Source: Blastococcus aggregatus
GTDB lineage: Bacteria; Actinomycetota; Actinomycetes; Mycobacteriales; Geodermatophilaceae
DNA: 64,000 bases
Reading direction: 5' to 3'
Assembly: GCF_900221005.1 (NCBI RefSeq)
Contig: NZ_OBQI01000001.1
Coordinates: 558,001-622,000 of the forward strand
The notes under the pieces were generated by a model. It ran no database searches and was not told the DNA's origin. It saw only the letters and a list, made by a program, of their open reading frames with translations. Position 1 is the first letter of the stretch. Each line of letters begins with the position of its first letter. Made by a program: the position numbers and the translations under genes. Of this stretch, positions 26,994-35,830 are shown piece by piece.

Positions 26994-27992
26994 TCAGTCT
27001 CCGGGACCCGCCGGCTGCACCTCGGGCCGGTCGGCCAGGATGCGGACCACGCCGCCCTCCCCGCGCACCAGCCGGCCCTCCTCGGTGAGGACGCCGTAGC
27101 GCGGGTTGACGGTGATGTCGAGGTCCTCGCGCACCTCGTCGGCCACCTCGGCGCCGGCGGCGGCGAGCCGCTCGGCGACCACCACCTCCACCTGCTCGCG
27201 GAGTTCCTCGAAGGACGGGTAGACCTCCCCCGCCAGGAAGCCGACGACGACGCCGAGGTCCTGCACGGGCACGCTGAACGCGGTGCCGGGCTCCGCGTCG
27301 GCGAACTCGTCGCTGAGCACCGGGGGCAGCTCCTCGGCGGGGCGACGGGTCAGCTCGGGCAGCGTCGACGGGCCGGGGTAGCGGGCCGCCACCGCCGCGT
27401 ACGCCTCCGGCGCGGCGGTGAGCTCGGCGGCCACCGCCGACGCCGTCGCCTCGTCGGCGACGGTGATGTAGCCGAACTCCGGCTGCACGTACTCCTCGCG
27501 CACCTGCGCGTAGGCGTCGCGCAGCGAGGCCTCCGACAGGTCCCCGGCTCCCTCGGCGCGGGCGAGCTCCTCCCGGAGCAGCTGCTGGCGGATCGTCTCG
27601 GCGACGTCGGCCCGGCTCACGCCCTGCGCGGCGAGCTGGGCGTAGACGTCGTCGGGGTCGTCGTCGCCCATGAGCTGGTCGATCCGCTCGCGGACCGCGG
27701 CGTCGTCGACGGCGACGTCGTAGCGCTCCGCGACCTCGGCGTAGACCTCCCGCTCGACGAGGAAGCCGAGCACCCGGCGGGTGTAGTCGGCCGGGCCCGC
27801 GGCGGCGTACTCGGCGATCCCGTCGTCGGCGAGCCGGTCCTCGACGCCCCGCTCCAGCTCGGTGACGGTCACCGTCGCGTCCCCGACGTAGGCGGCGACG
27901 TCCGGCGAGGTCCGGCAGGCCGCCAGCGTGGGCAGGGTGAGGGCGAGCAGCAGCCCGGCGGCCGCCACCCGGGGAGCGCGAGGGATCAGCAC
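26994..27992 (-). CDS. SurA-like lipoprotein (peptidyl-prolyl isomerase/chaperone type)
   Basis: 332 residues. A lipoprotein signal peptide (AAAGLLLALTLPTLAAC, lipobox LAAC with Cys near residue 26) is followed by a SurA_N-like helical domain (AYVGDATVTVTELERGV, LVEREVYAEVAERYDV) and a degenerate parvulin-like region around EFGYITVADEATASAVAAEL. It is probably an envelope-exposed foldase. The parvulin active-site residues are not obvious, so it may be chaperone only. GTG at 27992 with GGGAG upstream. Lies between mfd and mazG, an order common in actinobacteria. Confidence 0.85.
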   Translation of the reverse strand: MLIPRAPRVAAAGLLLALTLPTLAACRTSPDVAAYVGDATVTVTELERGVEDRLADDGIAEYAAAGPADYTRRVLGFLVEREVYAEVAERYDVAVDDAAVRERIDQLMGDDDPDDVYAQLAAQGVSRADVAETIRQQLLREELARAEGAGDLSEASLRDAYAQVREEYVQPEFGYITVADEATASAVAAELTAAPEAYAAVAARYPGPSTLPELTRRPAEELPPVLSDEFADAEPGTAFSVPVQDLGVVVGFLAGEVYPSFEELREQVEVVVAERLAAAGAEVADEVREDLDITVNPRYGVLTEEGRLVRGEGGVVRILADRPEVQPAGPGD

Positions 27993-28066
27993 GCCGGGAG
28001 ACTCCCACACCCGCCGGGCCACGGGGCGGAAATGGCCATGTCCGCCCCGGGTCCAGGAGGCGGCGG

Positions 28067-31000
28067 TCAGGAGGCGGCAGCCACCGGCTGCTCGAGGACG
28101 GCGGTCAGCGTGGCCCGCAGGTTCTCCAGCAGGGCGACGTCGCGCACCGGGGTCCGCCGGTCGGGGCCGACCGGCATCTTCAGCACGATCGTCTCCACGG
28201 CGGCCTTGTAGGACGCGCCCTCGGCGAGCCGGGCGAGCCGCATCTGCTTGGACTCCGGCAGCACCACGGGGCTGATCCGGATGGCCCGGCCCTGGAGCGA
28301 CACCTCGGTGATCCCGAGCGCCCGCATGGCCACCCGGAACCGGGCGACCGCCAGCAGGTTGAGCACCGGCGCCGGCGGGGCGCCGTACCGGTCGGTGAGC
28401 TCGTCGAGCACCGCCTGGGCGGCGCCCTCGTCCTGGATGGAGGCCACCTTGCGGTAGGCCTCCATGCGCAGCCGCTCGCCCGGCACGTAGTCGTGCGGCA
28501 GGTGCGCGTCGATCGGCAGGTCCACGCGGACCTCGACCGGCTCGGCCGGGGCCTCCTCGCCGGTGACCTGCGAGCGGTAGTCGGCGACCGCCTCGCCGAC
28601 CAGCCGGACGTAGAGGTCGAAGCCGACGCCGGCGATGTGCCCGGACTGCTCGCCGCCGAGCAGGTTGCCCGAGCCGCGGATCTCGAGGTCCTTCATCGCC
28701 ACCGCCATGCCCGCACCCAGGTCGGTGTTGTTGGCGATGGTGGTCAGCCGGTCGACCGAGGTCTCGGTGAGCGTGCGGGTCGGGTCGTAGGTGAAGTAGG
28801 CGTAGGCCCGCTCGCGGCCTCGACCGACGCGCCCGCGGATCTGGTGCAGCTGGGAGAGACCGAAGGTGTCGGCGCGGTCGACGATGAGGGTGTTGGCGTT
28901 GGGGATGTCCAGACCGGACTCCACGATCGTCGTCGCGACGAGGACGTCGTACTCCTTCTCCCAGAAGCCGACCATGATCCGCTCGAGCTCGTGCTCCTTC
29001 ATCTGTCCGTGGCCGACGGCGACGCGGGCCTCGGGCACCAGGGCGCGGATCTTCGCCGCCGCCTTGTCGATCGACTGCACCCGGTTGTGGATCACGAAGA
29101 CCTGGCCGTCGCGCAGCAGCTCGCGCCGGATCGCGGCGGCCATCTGCTTGTCCGCCCACGCACCGACGTAGGTGAGCACCGGGTGCCGCTCCTCGGGCGG
29201 GGTGAGGATCGTCGACATCTCGCGGATGCCGGTCAGCGACATCTCGAGCGTGCGCGGGATCGGCGTGGCCGACATCGACAGCACGTCGACCGCCGTCCGC
29301 ATCGTCTTCAGGTACTCCTTGTGCTCGACCCCGAAGCGCTGCTCCTCGTCGACGATGACCAGGCCGAGGTCCTTCCACCGCGTCGAGGGCTGCAGCAGCC
29401 GGTGGGTGCCGACGAGGATGTCGACCTCCCCGGCGGCCAGCTGGCGCAGGATCTCGGTGGTCTCCTTGTCCGACTGGAACCGGGAGAGCACCTTCACCGT
29501 CACCGGGAACTGCGCGACCCGCTCGGAGAAGGTCTTGAAGTGCTGGTTGGCCAGCAGCGTCGTCGGCACCAGGACGGCGACCTGCTTGCCGTCCTGCACC
29601 GCCTTGAACGCCGCGCGGATGGCGATCTCGGTCTTCCCGTAGCCGACGTCGCCGCAGATGATCCGGTCCATCGGGACCGACTGCTGCATGTCGGCTTTCA
29701 CCTCGTCGATGGCGGCCAGCTGGTCGGGCGTCTCCTGGAACGGGAAGGCGTCCTCGAGCTCGCGCTGCCAGACGGTGTCGGGACCGAAGGCGTGGCCCTT
29801 CGACGCCATGCGCGCCGAGTAGAGCCGGATCAGCTCGCCGGCGATCTGCTTGACCGCCTTGCGCGCCTTGCTCTTGGTGTTCTTCCAGTCCGCGCCGCCG
29901 AGCTTGGACAGCGCCGGGGCCTCGCCGCCGACGTAGCGGGTCAACTGGTCGAGGGAGTCGGTGGGCACGAACAGCCGGTCCGGCGGCTGGTTCCGCCGGC
30001 CCGGCGCGTACTCGACGATCAGGTAGTCGCGCTGCCCGCCGTTGACGGTGCGGCTGATCATCTCGATGTAGCGGCCGATGCCGTGCTGCTCGTGGACGAC
30101 GAGGTCGCCGGGCTGGAGCTGGACCAGGTCGACGGCGTTGCGCCGGCGGGCGGGCATCTTGGTCGCGTCGCGCATCGACGTGCCGCGCTGACCGGTCAGG
30201 TCGTGCTCGGTGAGCAGCGCCAGGCCGACGCCGGGGAAGGCGAAGCCGGCCTCCAGGTTGCCCTGCGTGACCGAGGTGAGCCGGGGCTCCGGTGCGGTCT
30301 CCACGCCGGGCACGAGCGCGGCGCCCAGCTCGGCCTCGGCGAACTGGTCGGCGGCGCGCTGGGCGGGACCGGGCCCGGCGAAGGTGACGACGACCCGCCA
30401 GCCCTCCCGCTGCCAGCCGCGCATCGTCTCGATCGCCTTCGGCACGTCGCCGGCGAAGCGGTCGACGATCGTGGCGTCGAGGGTGATCTGGTGCTCGTCG
30501 TCCTCGGCCTGGACGGTGAACGAGCCGGTCGTCCACCACGGCAGCCCACGGCTCCGGGCGGCCGCCTCGACGTCGGCCAGGTCTCGGAAGGACGAGGCGC
30601 CGAGGTCGAGCGGCGACTCCCCCGCCTCCGCGGCGGTGGCCCAGGAGGCGGCGAGGAACTCCTCGGCGGTGCGCACCAGGTCCGCGGACCGGCTGCGCAC
30701 CCGCTCGGGGTCGGCGACCAGCACGTGCGTGCCGGCCGGCAGCAGGTCGGTGAGCAGCTGCATCGCCTCGTCCCCGATCAGGGCCGGCGTCAGCGACTCC
30801 ATGCCCTCGACCGCGATGCCCTCGGCCAGCTTGCCGAGCACCTCGATCAGGCCGGGGTGCAGATGAGCCAGCGCGGCGGCGCGGGCCCGCACCTCGTCGG
30901 TGAGCAGCAGCTCGCGGCACGGCGGTGCCCACAGCCGGTCGGGGCGCTCGTCGAGCGAGCGCTGGTCGGCGGCGGAGAAGTAGCGCAGCTCGTCGACCTC

Positions 31001-31612
31001 GTCGCCCCAGAACTCCACGCGGACCGGGTGCGGCTCGGTGGGCGGGAAGACGTCGAGCAGGCCGCCGCGGACGGCGAACTCGCCGCGCTTCTCGACCAGC
31101 TCGACGCGGGTGTATGCGGCGTCGGCCAGGGCGCGGGCGACGTCGTCGAGGTCGGCTGCGTCCCCCGGCTTGAGCTCGACCGGGATCAGGTCACCGAGGC
31201 CCGGCGCGAGCGGCTGCAGCACGCTGCGCACCGGCGCGACCAGGACGTCGATGGTGCCGTTCTCGCCGGGGTGGGTGAGGTCGCGGAGCACCGCGAGCCG
31301 GCGGCCCACCGTGTCCGCACGGGGGCTCAGCCGCTCGTGCGGCAGCGTCTCCCAGGCCGGGAACGTGGCGATCCGGGAGCCGGGCAGGAAGCAGCGCAGC
31401 AGGTCGGCGGCGACGTCGGCGTCCCGCTCCCCCGCCGTCACCAGCAGGACGGGCACGCCGGCGCCCGGCTGCCGCGCCGCCAGGGCGGCCGCGACCAGCG
31501 GCTGCACCGGCGGCGGCGCGGTGACCGAGAGCTCCGCGCTCCCCGCCGCCGCGACGACGCGGGCCATGCCGGGATCGCTGAGGACGACGTCGAGCACGCC
31601 GCGCAGACTCAC
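28067..31612 (-). CDS. mfd: Transcription-repair coupling factor Mfd
   Basis: 1,181 residues, normal length. It has an N-terminal UvrB-like module, the RNA-polymerase interaction domain near GDLVVHEQHGIGRY (about residue 490), RecG-like translocase motifs with Walker A CGDVGYGKTEIAIRAA (about 650) and DEEQ box VIVDEEQRFGVEHKE (about 755), and the TRG/C-terminal domain. It displaces stalled RNA polymerase and recruits UvrA. The GTG at 31612 has AGGAGAG upstream. A TAACCT-like -10 (31680-31685) gives a GC-rich leader of about 60 nt. Confidence 0.97.
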   Translation of the reverse strand: MSLRGVLDVVLSDPGMARVVAAAGSAELSVTAPPPVQPLVAAALAARQPGAGVPVLLVTAGERDADVAADLLRCFLPGSRIATFPAWETLPHERLSPRADTVGRRLAVLRDLTHPGENGTIDVLVAPVRSVLQPLAPGLGDLIPVELKPGDAADLDDVARALADAAYTRVELVEKRGEFAVRGGLLDVFPPTEPHPVRVEFWGDEVDELRYFSAADQRSLDERPDRLWAPPCRELLLTDEVRARAAALAHLHPGLIEVLGKLAEGIAVEGMESLTPALIGDEAMQLLTDLLPAGTHVLVADPERVRSRSADLVRTAEEFLAASWATAAEAGESPLDLGASSFRDLADVEAAARSRGLPWWTTGSFTVQAEDDEHQITLDATIVDRFAGDVPKAIETMRGWQREGWRVVVTFAGPGPAQRAADQFAEAELGAALVPGVETAPEPRLTSVTQGNLEAGFAFPGVGLALLTEHDLTGQRGTSMRDATKMPARRRNAVDLVQLQPGDLVVHEQHGIGRYIEMISRTVNGGQRDYLIVEYAPGRRNQPPDRLFVPTDSLDQLTRYVGGEAPALSKLGGADWKNTKSKARKAVKQIAGELIRLYSARMASKGHAFGPDTVWQRELEDAFPFQETPDQLAAIDEVKADMQQSVPMDRIICGDVGYGKTEIAIRAAFKAVQDGKQVAVLVPTTLLANQHFKTFSERVAQFPVTVKVLSRFQSDKETTEILRQLAAGEVDILVGTHRLLQPSTRWKDLGLVIVDEEQRFGVEHKEYLKTMRTAVDVLSMSATPIPRTLEMSLTGIREMSTILTPPEERHPVLTYVGAWADKQMAAAIRRELLRDGQVFVIHNRVQSIDKAAAKIRALVPEARVAVGHGQMKEHELERIMVGFWEKEYDVLVATTIVESGLDIPNANTLIVDRADTFGLSQLHQIRGRVGRGRERAYAYFTYDPTRTLTETSVDRLTTIANNTDLGAGMAVAMKDLEIRGSGNLLGGEQSGHIAGVGFDLYVRLVGEAVADYRSQVTGEEAPAEPVEVRVDLPIDAHLPHDYVPGERLRMEAYRKVASIQDEGAAQAVLDELTDRYGAPPAPVLNLLAVARFRVAMRALGITEVSLQGRAIRISPVVLPESKQMRLARLAEGASYKAAVETIVLKMPVGPDRRTPVRDVALLENLRATLTAVLEQPVAAAS

Positions 31613-31758
31613 GCTGTATCTCTCTCCTGGGATGCGGGGCCGCACCGCTGCCGCCGAGTGCGGCACGGGGCCCGATCCCAGGTTAGTCGGCAGGAGCGAC
31701 ACCCGTCGCCCAGCGGTGGCCGCACCCGCCGTCCCCCGGTGGGCGCCCGGCTCCGCGG

Positions 31759-32292
31759 TCAGGCGACGTCGGCCGCCAGATCCCGCAGCCGTCGCGCGGG
31801 CACCCCGGCGTAGACGCCGTCCGGCGCGCAGTCCCGGGTCACCACGGCGCCGGCGGCGATGATGCAGCCGTCCCCGACGGTGACGCCGGGCAGGACGATG
31901 GCGCCGGCGCCGATCCAGCACCCGTCCCCGATGGTGACCGGCGCGCCGCGGACGGCTCCCGCCCGCCGGCTGCTGGGCCCCTGCTCGTGGAAGCTGGTGA
32001 TCAGCTGCACCCGGTGACCGATGGCGCAGTTGGTCCCGATCGTGACGGCCGCCTGGTTGTCGACGAGCACCCCACCGTTGACGAAGGTCCCCCGGCCGAT
32101 CCGCACGTCCGTGCCGCCGAAGAAGCAACCCGGCGAGACGGTCACCCCGGCCGCCACCCCGAGCCCCAGCCGCTGCAGCGCAGCCGAGCGCACACGGGTC
32201 GGGACGACCGGTGAGGCCAGCACGCCGTTGACCAGGAGGTCCCGGACCACCACCGGCAGTACCGGCGCACCCCGCCGTCCCCGGCGCTTCAC
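31759..32292 (-). CDS. Hexapeptide-repeat O-acetyltransferase
   Basis: 177 residues. A left-handed beta-helix of hexapeptide repeats (VSPGCFFGGTDVRIGRGTFV, VTIGDGCWIGAGAIVLPG, VTVGDGCIIAAGAVV) with the catalytic-type His in LITSFHEQGPS, ending in the family's YAGVPARRLRDL. Of the maltose/NodL/WcaF acetyltransferase class, it probably O-acetylates a sugar of the surface polymer. The ATG overlaps the deacetylase stop (ATGA). Last gene of a three-gene minus-strand unit. Confidence 0.9.
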   Translation of the reverse strand: MKRRGRRGAPVLPVVVRDLLVNGVLASPVVPTRVRSAALQRLGLGVAAGVTVSPGCFFGGTDVRIGRGTFVNGGVLVDNQAAVTIGTNCAIGHRVQLITSFHEQGPSSRRAGAVRGAPVTIGDGCWIGAGAIVLPGVTVGDGCIIAAGAVVTRDCAPDGVYAGVPARRLRDLAADVA

Positions 32293-33065
32293 CCGGCACC
32301 GCCCGCATCGGGGACGCCGCGCATGCGCCAGGAGTGCCGGGTCAGCTTGGCGAGCAGCCGCGCCGCCCCGTCCCCGGGGGCCACGTAGAACCGCGGGATC
32401 GTGAAGCGGTCGCCCGGCAGGTAGTCGCCGGTGACGCAGGCGTGGTCGTACCCGGCCGCGCGCACCGCGTCGGCCGCGGCGGCGTCGAACTCACCCCACG
32501 GGTAGGCGAAGCCGGGCACCTCGGCCTGCAGGACCTCCTCCAGCACCCGCCGGCTGCCCTGGATCTCCTCGGCCAGCACGGCCGGGGTCGCGCCGCGCAG
32601 ATGCACGTGGTGCAGCGTGTGGCTGCCCACCTCGTGCCCGGCGGCGGCGACCGCGCGCACCGCGTCGGCGTCCATCAGGTCCAGCCGCGGCCCCTCGTCC
32701 CACTCGTTCTGCCCGGCCAGCCGGCCGGCGACGACGTAGACCGTGCCGGCCATGCCGTGCCGGTCCAGCACCGGCACGGCGTGCTCGAGGAAGTCGGTGT
32801 AGCCGTCGTCGAAGGTCAGCCCGACCAGCCCGGCGGCCTCGCCGCGGTCGGTGGCGCGGACCAGTTCCGCGAGCGGGACCCCGCGCAGACCCAGGCGGCG
32901 CAGCAGCCGCAGGTGCCGGTCCAGCCGATCCGGGTGCACGCGGATCCGGTGCGGGTCCGCGACGCCGGACGGGCTGATCGAGTGGTACATGAGCACGGGC
33001 GCCATCCGCAGCCGGCCCCGGCCCGACCCCGGCGCGTGCGGCCGGCCGGTCGCGGCAGCGGTCAC
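32289..33065 (-). CDS. Polysaccharide deacetylase (CE4/NodB family)
   Basis: 258 residues. NodB motifs are GLTFDDGYTDFLEHA (Asp-Asp pair) and VGSHTLHHVHLRG (metal His residues), with FAYPWGEFDAAAADAVRAAGY as the later motif. No signal peptide is evident, and the N-terminus reads MAPVLMYHSISP, typical of the PgaB/IcaB-like group. It may deacetylate a lipid-linked or nascent saccharide. Overlaps neighbours by 4 bp on both sides. Confidence 0.92.
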   Translation of the reverse strand: MTAAATGRPHAPGSGRGRLRMAPVLMYHSISPSGVADPHRIRVHPDRLDRHLRLLRRLGLRGVPLAELVRATDRGEAAGLVGLTFDDGYTDFLEHAVPVLDRHGMAGTVYVVAGRLAGQNEWDEGPRLDLMDADAVRAVAAAGHEVGSHTLHHVHLRGATPAVLAEEIQGSRRVLEEVLQAEVPGFAYPWGEFDAAAADAVRAAGYDHACVTGDYLPGDRFTIPRFYVAPGDGAARLLAKLTRHSWRMRGVPDAGGAG

Positions 33066-33526
33066 CGGGCACCGCCGCGGCGGGCGGCCGGCACGGCCGC
33101 CGGCGAGCCGGCGTCCAGCAGGTCGAGTGCCCGGCGCAGCACCGTGCTCGAGGTGTGCATCGTGTACGGGAAGTAGCGGACCTCGACCCCGACGGCGGCG
33201 AAGTCCCGCTCCAGCCGCTCCCCCTTGGGCGTCCCGCGCCAGTCGTCGCCCTTGAAGATGACGTCGAACCGCACCTCACGCCACGTGTCGATCTTGTCCG
33301 GGACGGTCTCGGCGTGGACCTCGTCGACGAACCGCAGGCTGCTCACGATCTCCATGCGCTCGGCGAGCGGGACGACCGGCAGCCGGCCCTTGGCCTGCAG
33401 CAGCATCTCGTCGGAGACGACGCCGGCGATGAGCCGGTCACAGTGCTGGGCCGCATGCCTGAGGATGTTCAGGTGACCGATGTGGAACAGGTCGTAGGCA
33501 CCCGGCGCGTATCCGATCAGCGTCAT
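33062..33526 (-). CDS. Cytidylyltransferase, glycerol-3-phosphate type (TagD-like)
   Basis: 154 residues. The nucleotidyltransferase signature GAYDLFHIGHLNILRHA (HxGH) is complete; KGDDWRGTPKGERLERDF and MHTSSTVL replace the usual substrate loop and RTxGISTT motif. It is expected to activate glycerol-phosphate or a related polyol phosphate as its CDP derivative. Upstream is a CDP-alcohol phosphotransferase gene. ATG at 33526 preceded by the ACGGGGGA leader shared with other first genes of the island. Confidence 0.88.
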   Translation of the reverse strand: MTLIGYAPGAYDLFHIGHLNILRHAAQHCDRLIAGVVSDEMLLQAKGRLPVVPLAERMEIVSSLRFVDEVHAETVPDKIDTWREVRFDVIFKGDDWRGTPKGERLERDFAAVGVEVRYFPYTMHTSSTVLRRALDLLDAGSPAAVPAARRGGAR

Positions 33527-33605
33527 CTCACGTTCCCCCGTTTCGATGCTGAACCCCTAGTCGAACAGGCCGCATGACGCTGCGTCACCGTTCCGGGAGT
33601 CGCGT

Positions 33606-34445
33606 TCACCCGAAGGGAGTGGCACCCGGAACCGCGGCCGGGCGGTCGGGGAGACGGGTCATCTCGGCCCGCCACCGGGGCAGGGCGAGCACGAGGAAGC
33701 CCGCGGTGCACGCCGCGAGGAGGGCGTAGAGGCCCACGAACGCGGCCGTCCACCCGAGGAGCGCGAAGACGAGGCACTGCACGCCGTAGTCGGTCGGGAG
33801 CAGGACCAGCGAGCGGAGCACGCTCGCCCCGGCCGCCGTCGGCGCGGCCCGCGTGGGGGTACCGTGCCGGCTGCGCAGCGCCTCGTTCAGGAGCATGGCG
33901 GAGAAGTAGACGACGTCCACGACGAGGTACCCCAGCGGCAGCAGCAGCCAGGCCTCGTCCAGGTCGCCCTGCCGGTAGAGCCCGATCGCCACCGCCAGGT
34001 GCAGGCAGGCGATCTTGGCCGCGTCCACCATGTGGTCGAGCCACTCGCCCGCGGGCGAACCGCCGCCCCGGAGGCGGGCGAGCTGCCCGTCGGCGGAGTC
34101 GAGGGCGTAGCCGACGACGAGCCCGATTGCGACGAGCACCCCGACCCACCAGGTGTGCGGCGCGAGCGCGACCGCGGCGAGCGCGGAGAAGGTGAAGGCG
34201 GCGCTGCAGGCGGTCACGGCGTCCGGCGTCATGCCGCGGTGGAACGCCAGGGCGGCGAACAGCCGGCCCAGGGGCCGGTTCACGAAGCGCCCGTACGCCG
34301 GGGCGCCCTGCGACCCCTTCTGCGCGCCGGCCAGACGCCGGACGGTGTCGGTCACCGTCTCCCCGGGCGCCGGCCGGGTCAGGGGCCGGGTCGGGGCGGC
34401 GGGGGGCGCGGGCACGTGCGCCTCCGCCACGTCGTCGTGCAGCAC
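33606..34445 (-). CDS. CDP-alcohol phosphatidyltransferase family membrane enzyme
   Basis: 279 residues. The CDP-alcohol phosphotransferase motif spans GYALDSADGQLARLRGGGSP and GEWLDHMVD, supplying all four metal-binding Asp residues. About six hydrophobic helices surround it. The first 50 residues are a soluble Pro-rich extension. Family enzymes attach phospho-alcohols from CDP donors to lipids or other alcohols. Next to a TagD-like enzyme it could load a polyol-phosphate onto a lipid or glycan; this is inference. The ATG at 34445 lacks a clear ribosome site; a GTG-type internal start is possible. Confidence 0.88.
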   Translation of the reverse strand: MLHDDVAEAHVPAPPAAPTRPLTRPAPGETVTDTVRRLAGAQKGSQGAPAYGRFVNRPLGRLFAALAFHRGMTPDAVTACSAAFTFSALAAVALAPHTWWVGVLVAIGLVVGYALDSADGQLARLRGGGSPAGEWLDHMVDAAKIACLHLAVAIGLYRQGDLDEAWLLLPLGYLVVDVVYFSAMLLNEALRSRHGTPTRAAPTAAGASVLRSLVLLPTDYGVQCLVFALLGWTAAFVGLYALLAACTAGFLVLALPRWRAEMTRLPDRPAAVPGATPFG

Positions 34446-34522
34446 GGTGCCTCCGGTGGTCTCGTCGGGCCCGCTTGCCGCGGACCGGCCCGCCGAGTGT
34501 GGGCGCTGACGGGCCTGCCGCC

Positions 34523-34600
34523 GCCCCTTCCGGGAGCCGCCTCACCCCATCGGGAGGGGCGGCCTCCCGCGGGCACGCCGGAACCACCCCGAAGGGGTCA
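34523..34600. promoter_or_regulatory. Cluster of three CCCTTYCGGG-like motifs in a divergent promoter
   Basis: GCCCCTTCCGGGAG (34523-34536), CACCCCATCGGGAGGGG (34543-34559) and CACCCCGAAGGGGTCA (34585-34600, reverse complement ACCCCTTCGGGGT) sit between the divergent CDP-alcohol transferase and glycosyltransferase genes. Related sequences recur upstream of other genes of the polysaccharide island. The position suggests operators rather than terminators. Confidence 0.4.
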
Positions 34601-34708
34601 CCGGGCGTGGTGGCGGTCCCCTCCGCGCGGCTAGCGTCCGGCGCGATGCGCGACATGGCCGGGCACCGCGCTCGCCGCGCGAGCCGCCCACCGACACCTG
34701 GAGTTCCC

Positions 34709-35830
34709 GTGGGAAGACCGCGCACCGGCCGCGTCGTGGCCGTGCACCCGCACGCCGACCTGTACGGCAGCGACCGGATGTTCCTGGAGGCCCTCGCCGC
34801 GCTCGGTCCCGACGTGCTGGCCGTCGTGTCGACCTCCGGCCCGCTGGTCGAGGCCGTGCGGTCCCGGGGCCACGAGGTCCTCGTCAAGGACTTCCCGGTC
34901 CTGCGCAAGGTGGAGCTCAAGGACCCGCGCAAGGCCGCGGTGTTCGGATGGCGCTTCCTGCGCTCGGTGCTGACGCTGTCGGCCTGGCTGCGCGCGCAGG
35001 ACGCCGCGGTGCTCTACGTCAGCACCGTGACGGCGCCGGAGTGGCTCCTGGCCGGACGGCTGAGCGGGATCCGCGTCGTCTGCCACGTGCACGAGAGCAT
35101 GCCCATGCCCCGGCCGGCCCGCGCGCTCCTGCTCTCCCCCCTGCTCGCCGCCGACCTGGTCGTCGCCAACAGCGCGGCCACGCAGGCGTGGGTGCGGAAC
35201 TCCCTGCCGTGGGCCGCCCGGCGCCTCCGCGTGGTCCACAACGGGGTGCGGCCGCCGGTGGCCACCGCCGCTCCTGCGGGCTCCTGCGACCTCGTCGTGG
35301 TCGGCCGGCTGTCGGCCATCAAGGGGCAGGACACCGCCATCCGGGCGGCCGCGCTGGTGCGCGCGGCGGGGCACGACGTGACGCTGACGCTCGTGGGCGA
35401 CTGCTATCCCGGCTACGAGGCCGTCGAGGTGGAGCTGCGCGACCTGGCCGTCCGGGAGGGGGTCGACGACGTCACCGTCTTCACCGGCTTCCAGGACCCG
35501 GCTCCCTACGTCGCCGGCGCCGACGTCGTCCTGGTCCCCTCGCGCGTCGAGTCCTTCGGCCTCGTCGCCGTGGAGGCGCTCCTGCTCGGCCGGCCGGTCG
35601 TGGCCGCCCGGACCGGCGGGCTGCTCGAGGTCATCCGGGACGGCGAGACGGGCCTGCTCGTGGACGCCGACGACCCGCGGGCGCTGGCCGGTGCGGTGCT
35701 CCGGCTCCTGCGCGACCCGCAGCTCGCGACTGCGCTCGGGACGGCCGGCCGCGCCGACGCGGAGGCGCGCTTCTCCATGGCGGCGTTCACGGCCGCCCTC
35801 GCCGAGGCCGTCCTCCCGCCGGTCAGCTGA
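34709..35830 (+). CDS. Glycosyltransferase family 4 (GT-B)
   Basis: 373 residues. GT-B fold: N-terminal VVAVHPHADLYGSDRMFLEAL, then DLVVVGRLSAIKGQDTAIRAA at the interdomain start and ESFGLVAVEALLLGRPVVAARTGG, the E-x7-E nucleotide-sugar motif. It is a retaining transferase of unknown donor acting on the cytoplasmic repeat unit. GTG at 34709 with TGGAG 7 nt upstream; a leaderless ATG at 34646 behind TAGCGT (34632-34637) is an alternative. Its end overlaps the convergent phosphatase gene by 8 bp. Confidence 0.92.
   Translation: MGRPRTGRVVAVHPHADLYGSDRMFLEALAALGPDVLAVVSTSGPLVEAVRSRGHEVLVKDFPVLRKVELKDPRKAAVFGWRFLRSVLTLSAWLRAQDAAVLYVSTVTAPEWLLAGRLSGIRVVCHVHESMPMPRPARALLLSPLLAADLVVANSAATQAWVRNSLPWAARRLRVVHNGVRPPVATAAPAGSCDLVVVGRLSAIKGQDTAIRAAALVRAAGHDVTLTLVGDCYPGYEAVEVELRDLAVREGVDDVTVFTGFQDPAPYVAGADVVLVPSRVESFGLVAVEALLLGRPVVAARTGGLLEVIRDGETGLLVDADDPRALAGAVLRLLRDPQLATALGTAGRADAEARFSMAAFTAALAEAVLPPVS

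Noticed and set aside
34523..34600. Intrinsic terminators for the motif cluster
   Set aside because: The sites lie between two divergent gene starts, where no transcript should end; symmetric copies alone do not make good long stems.
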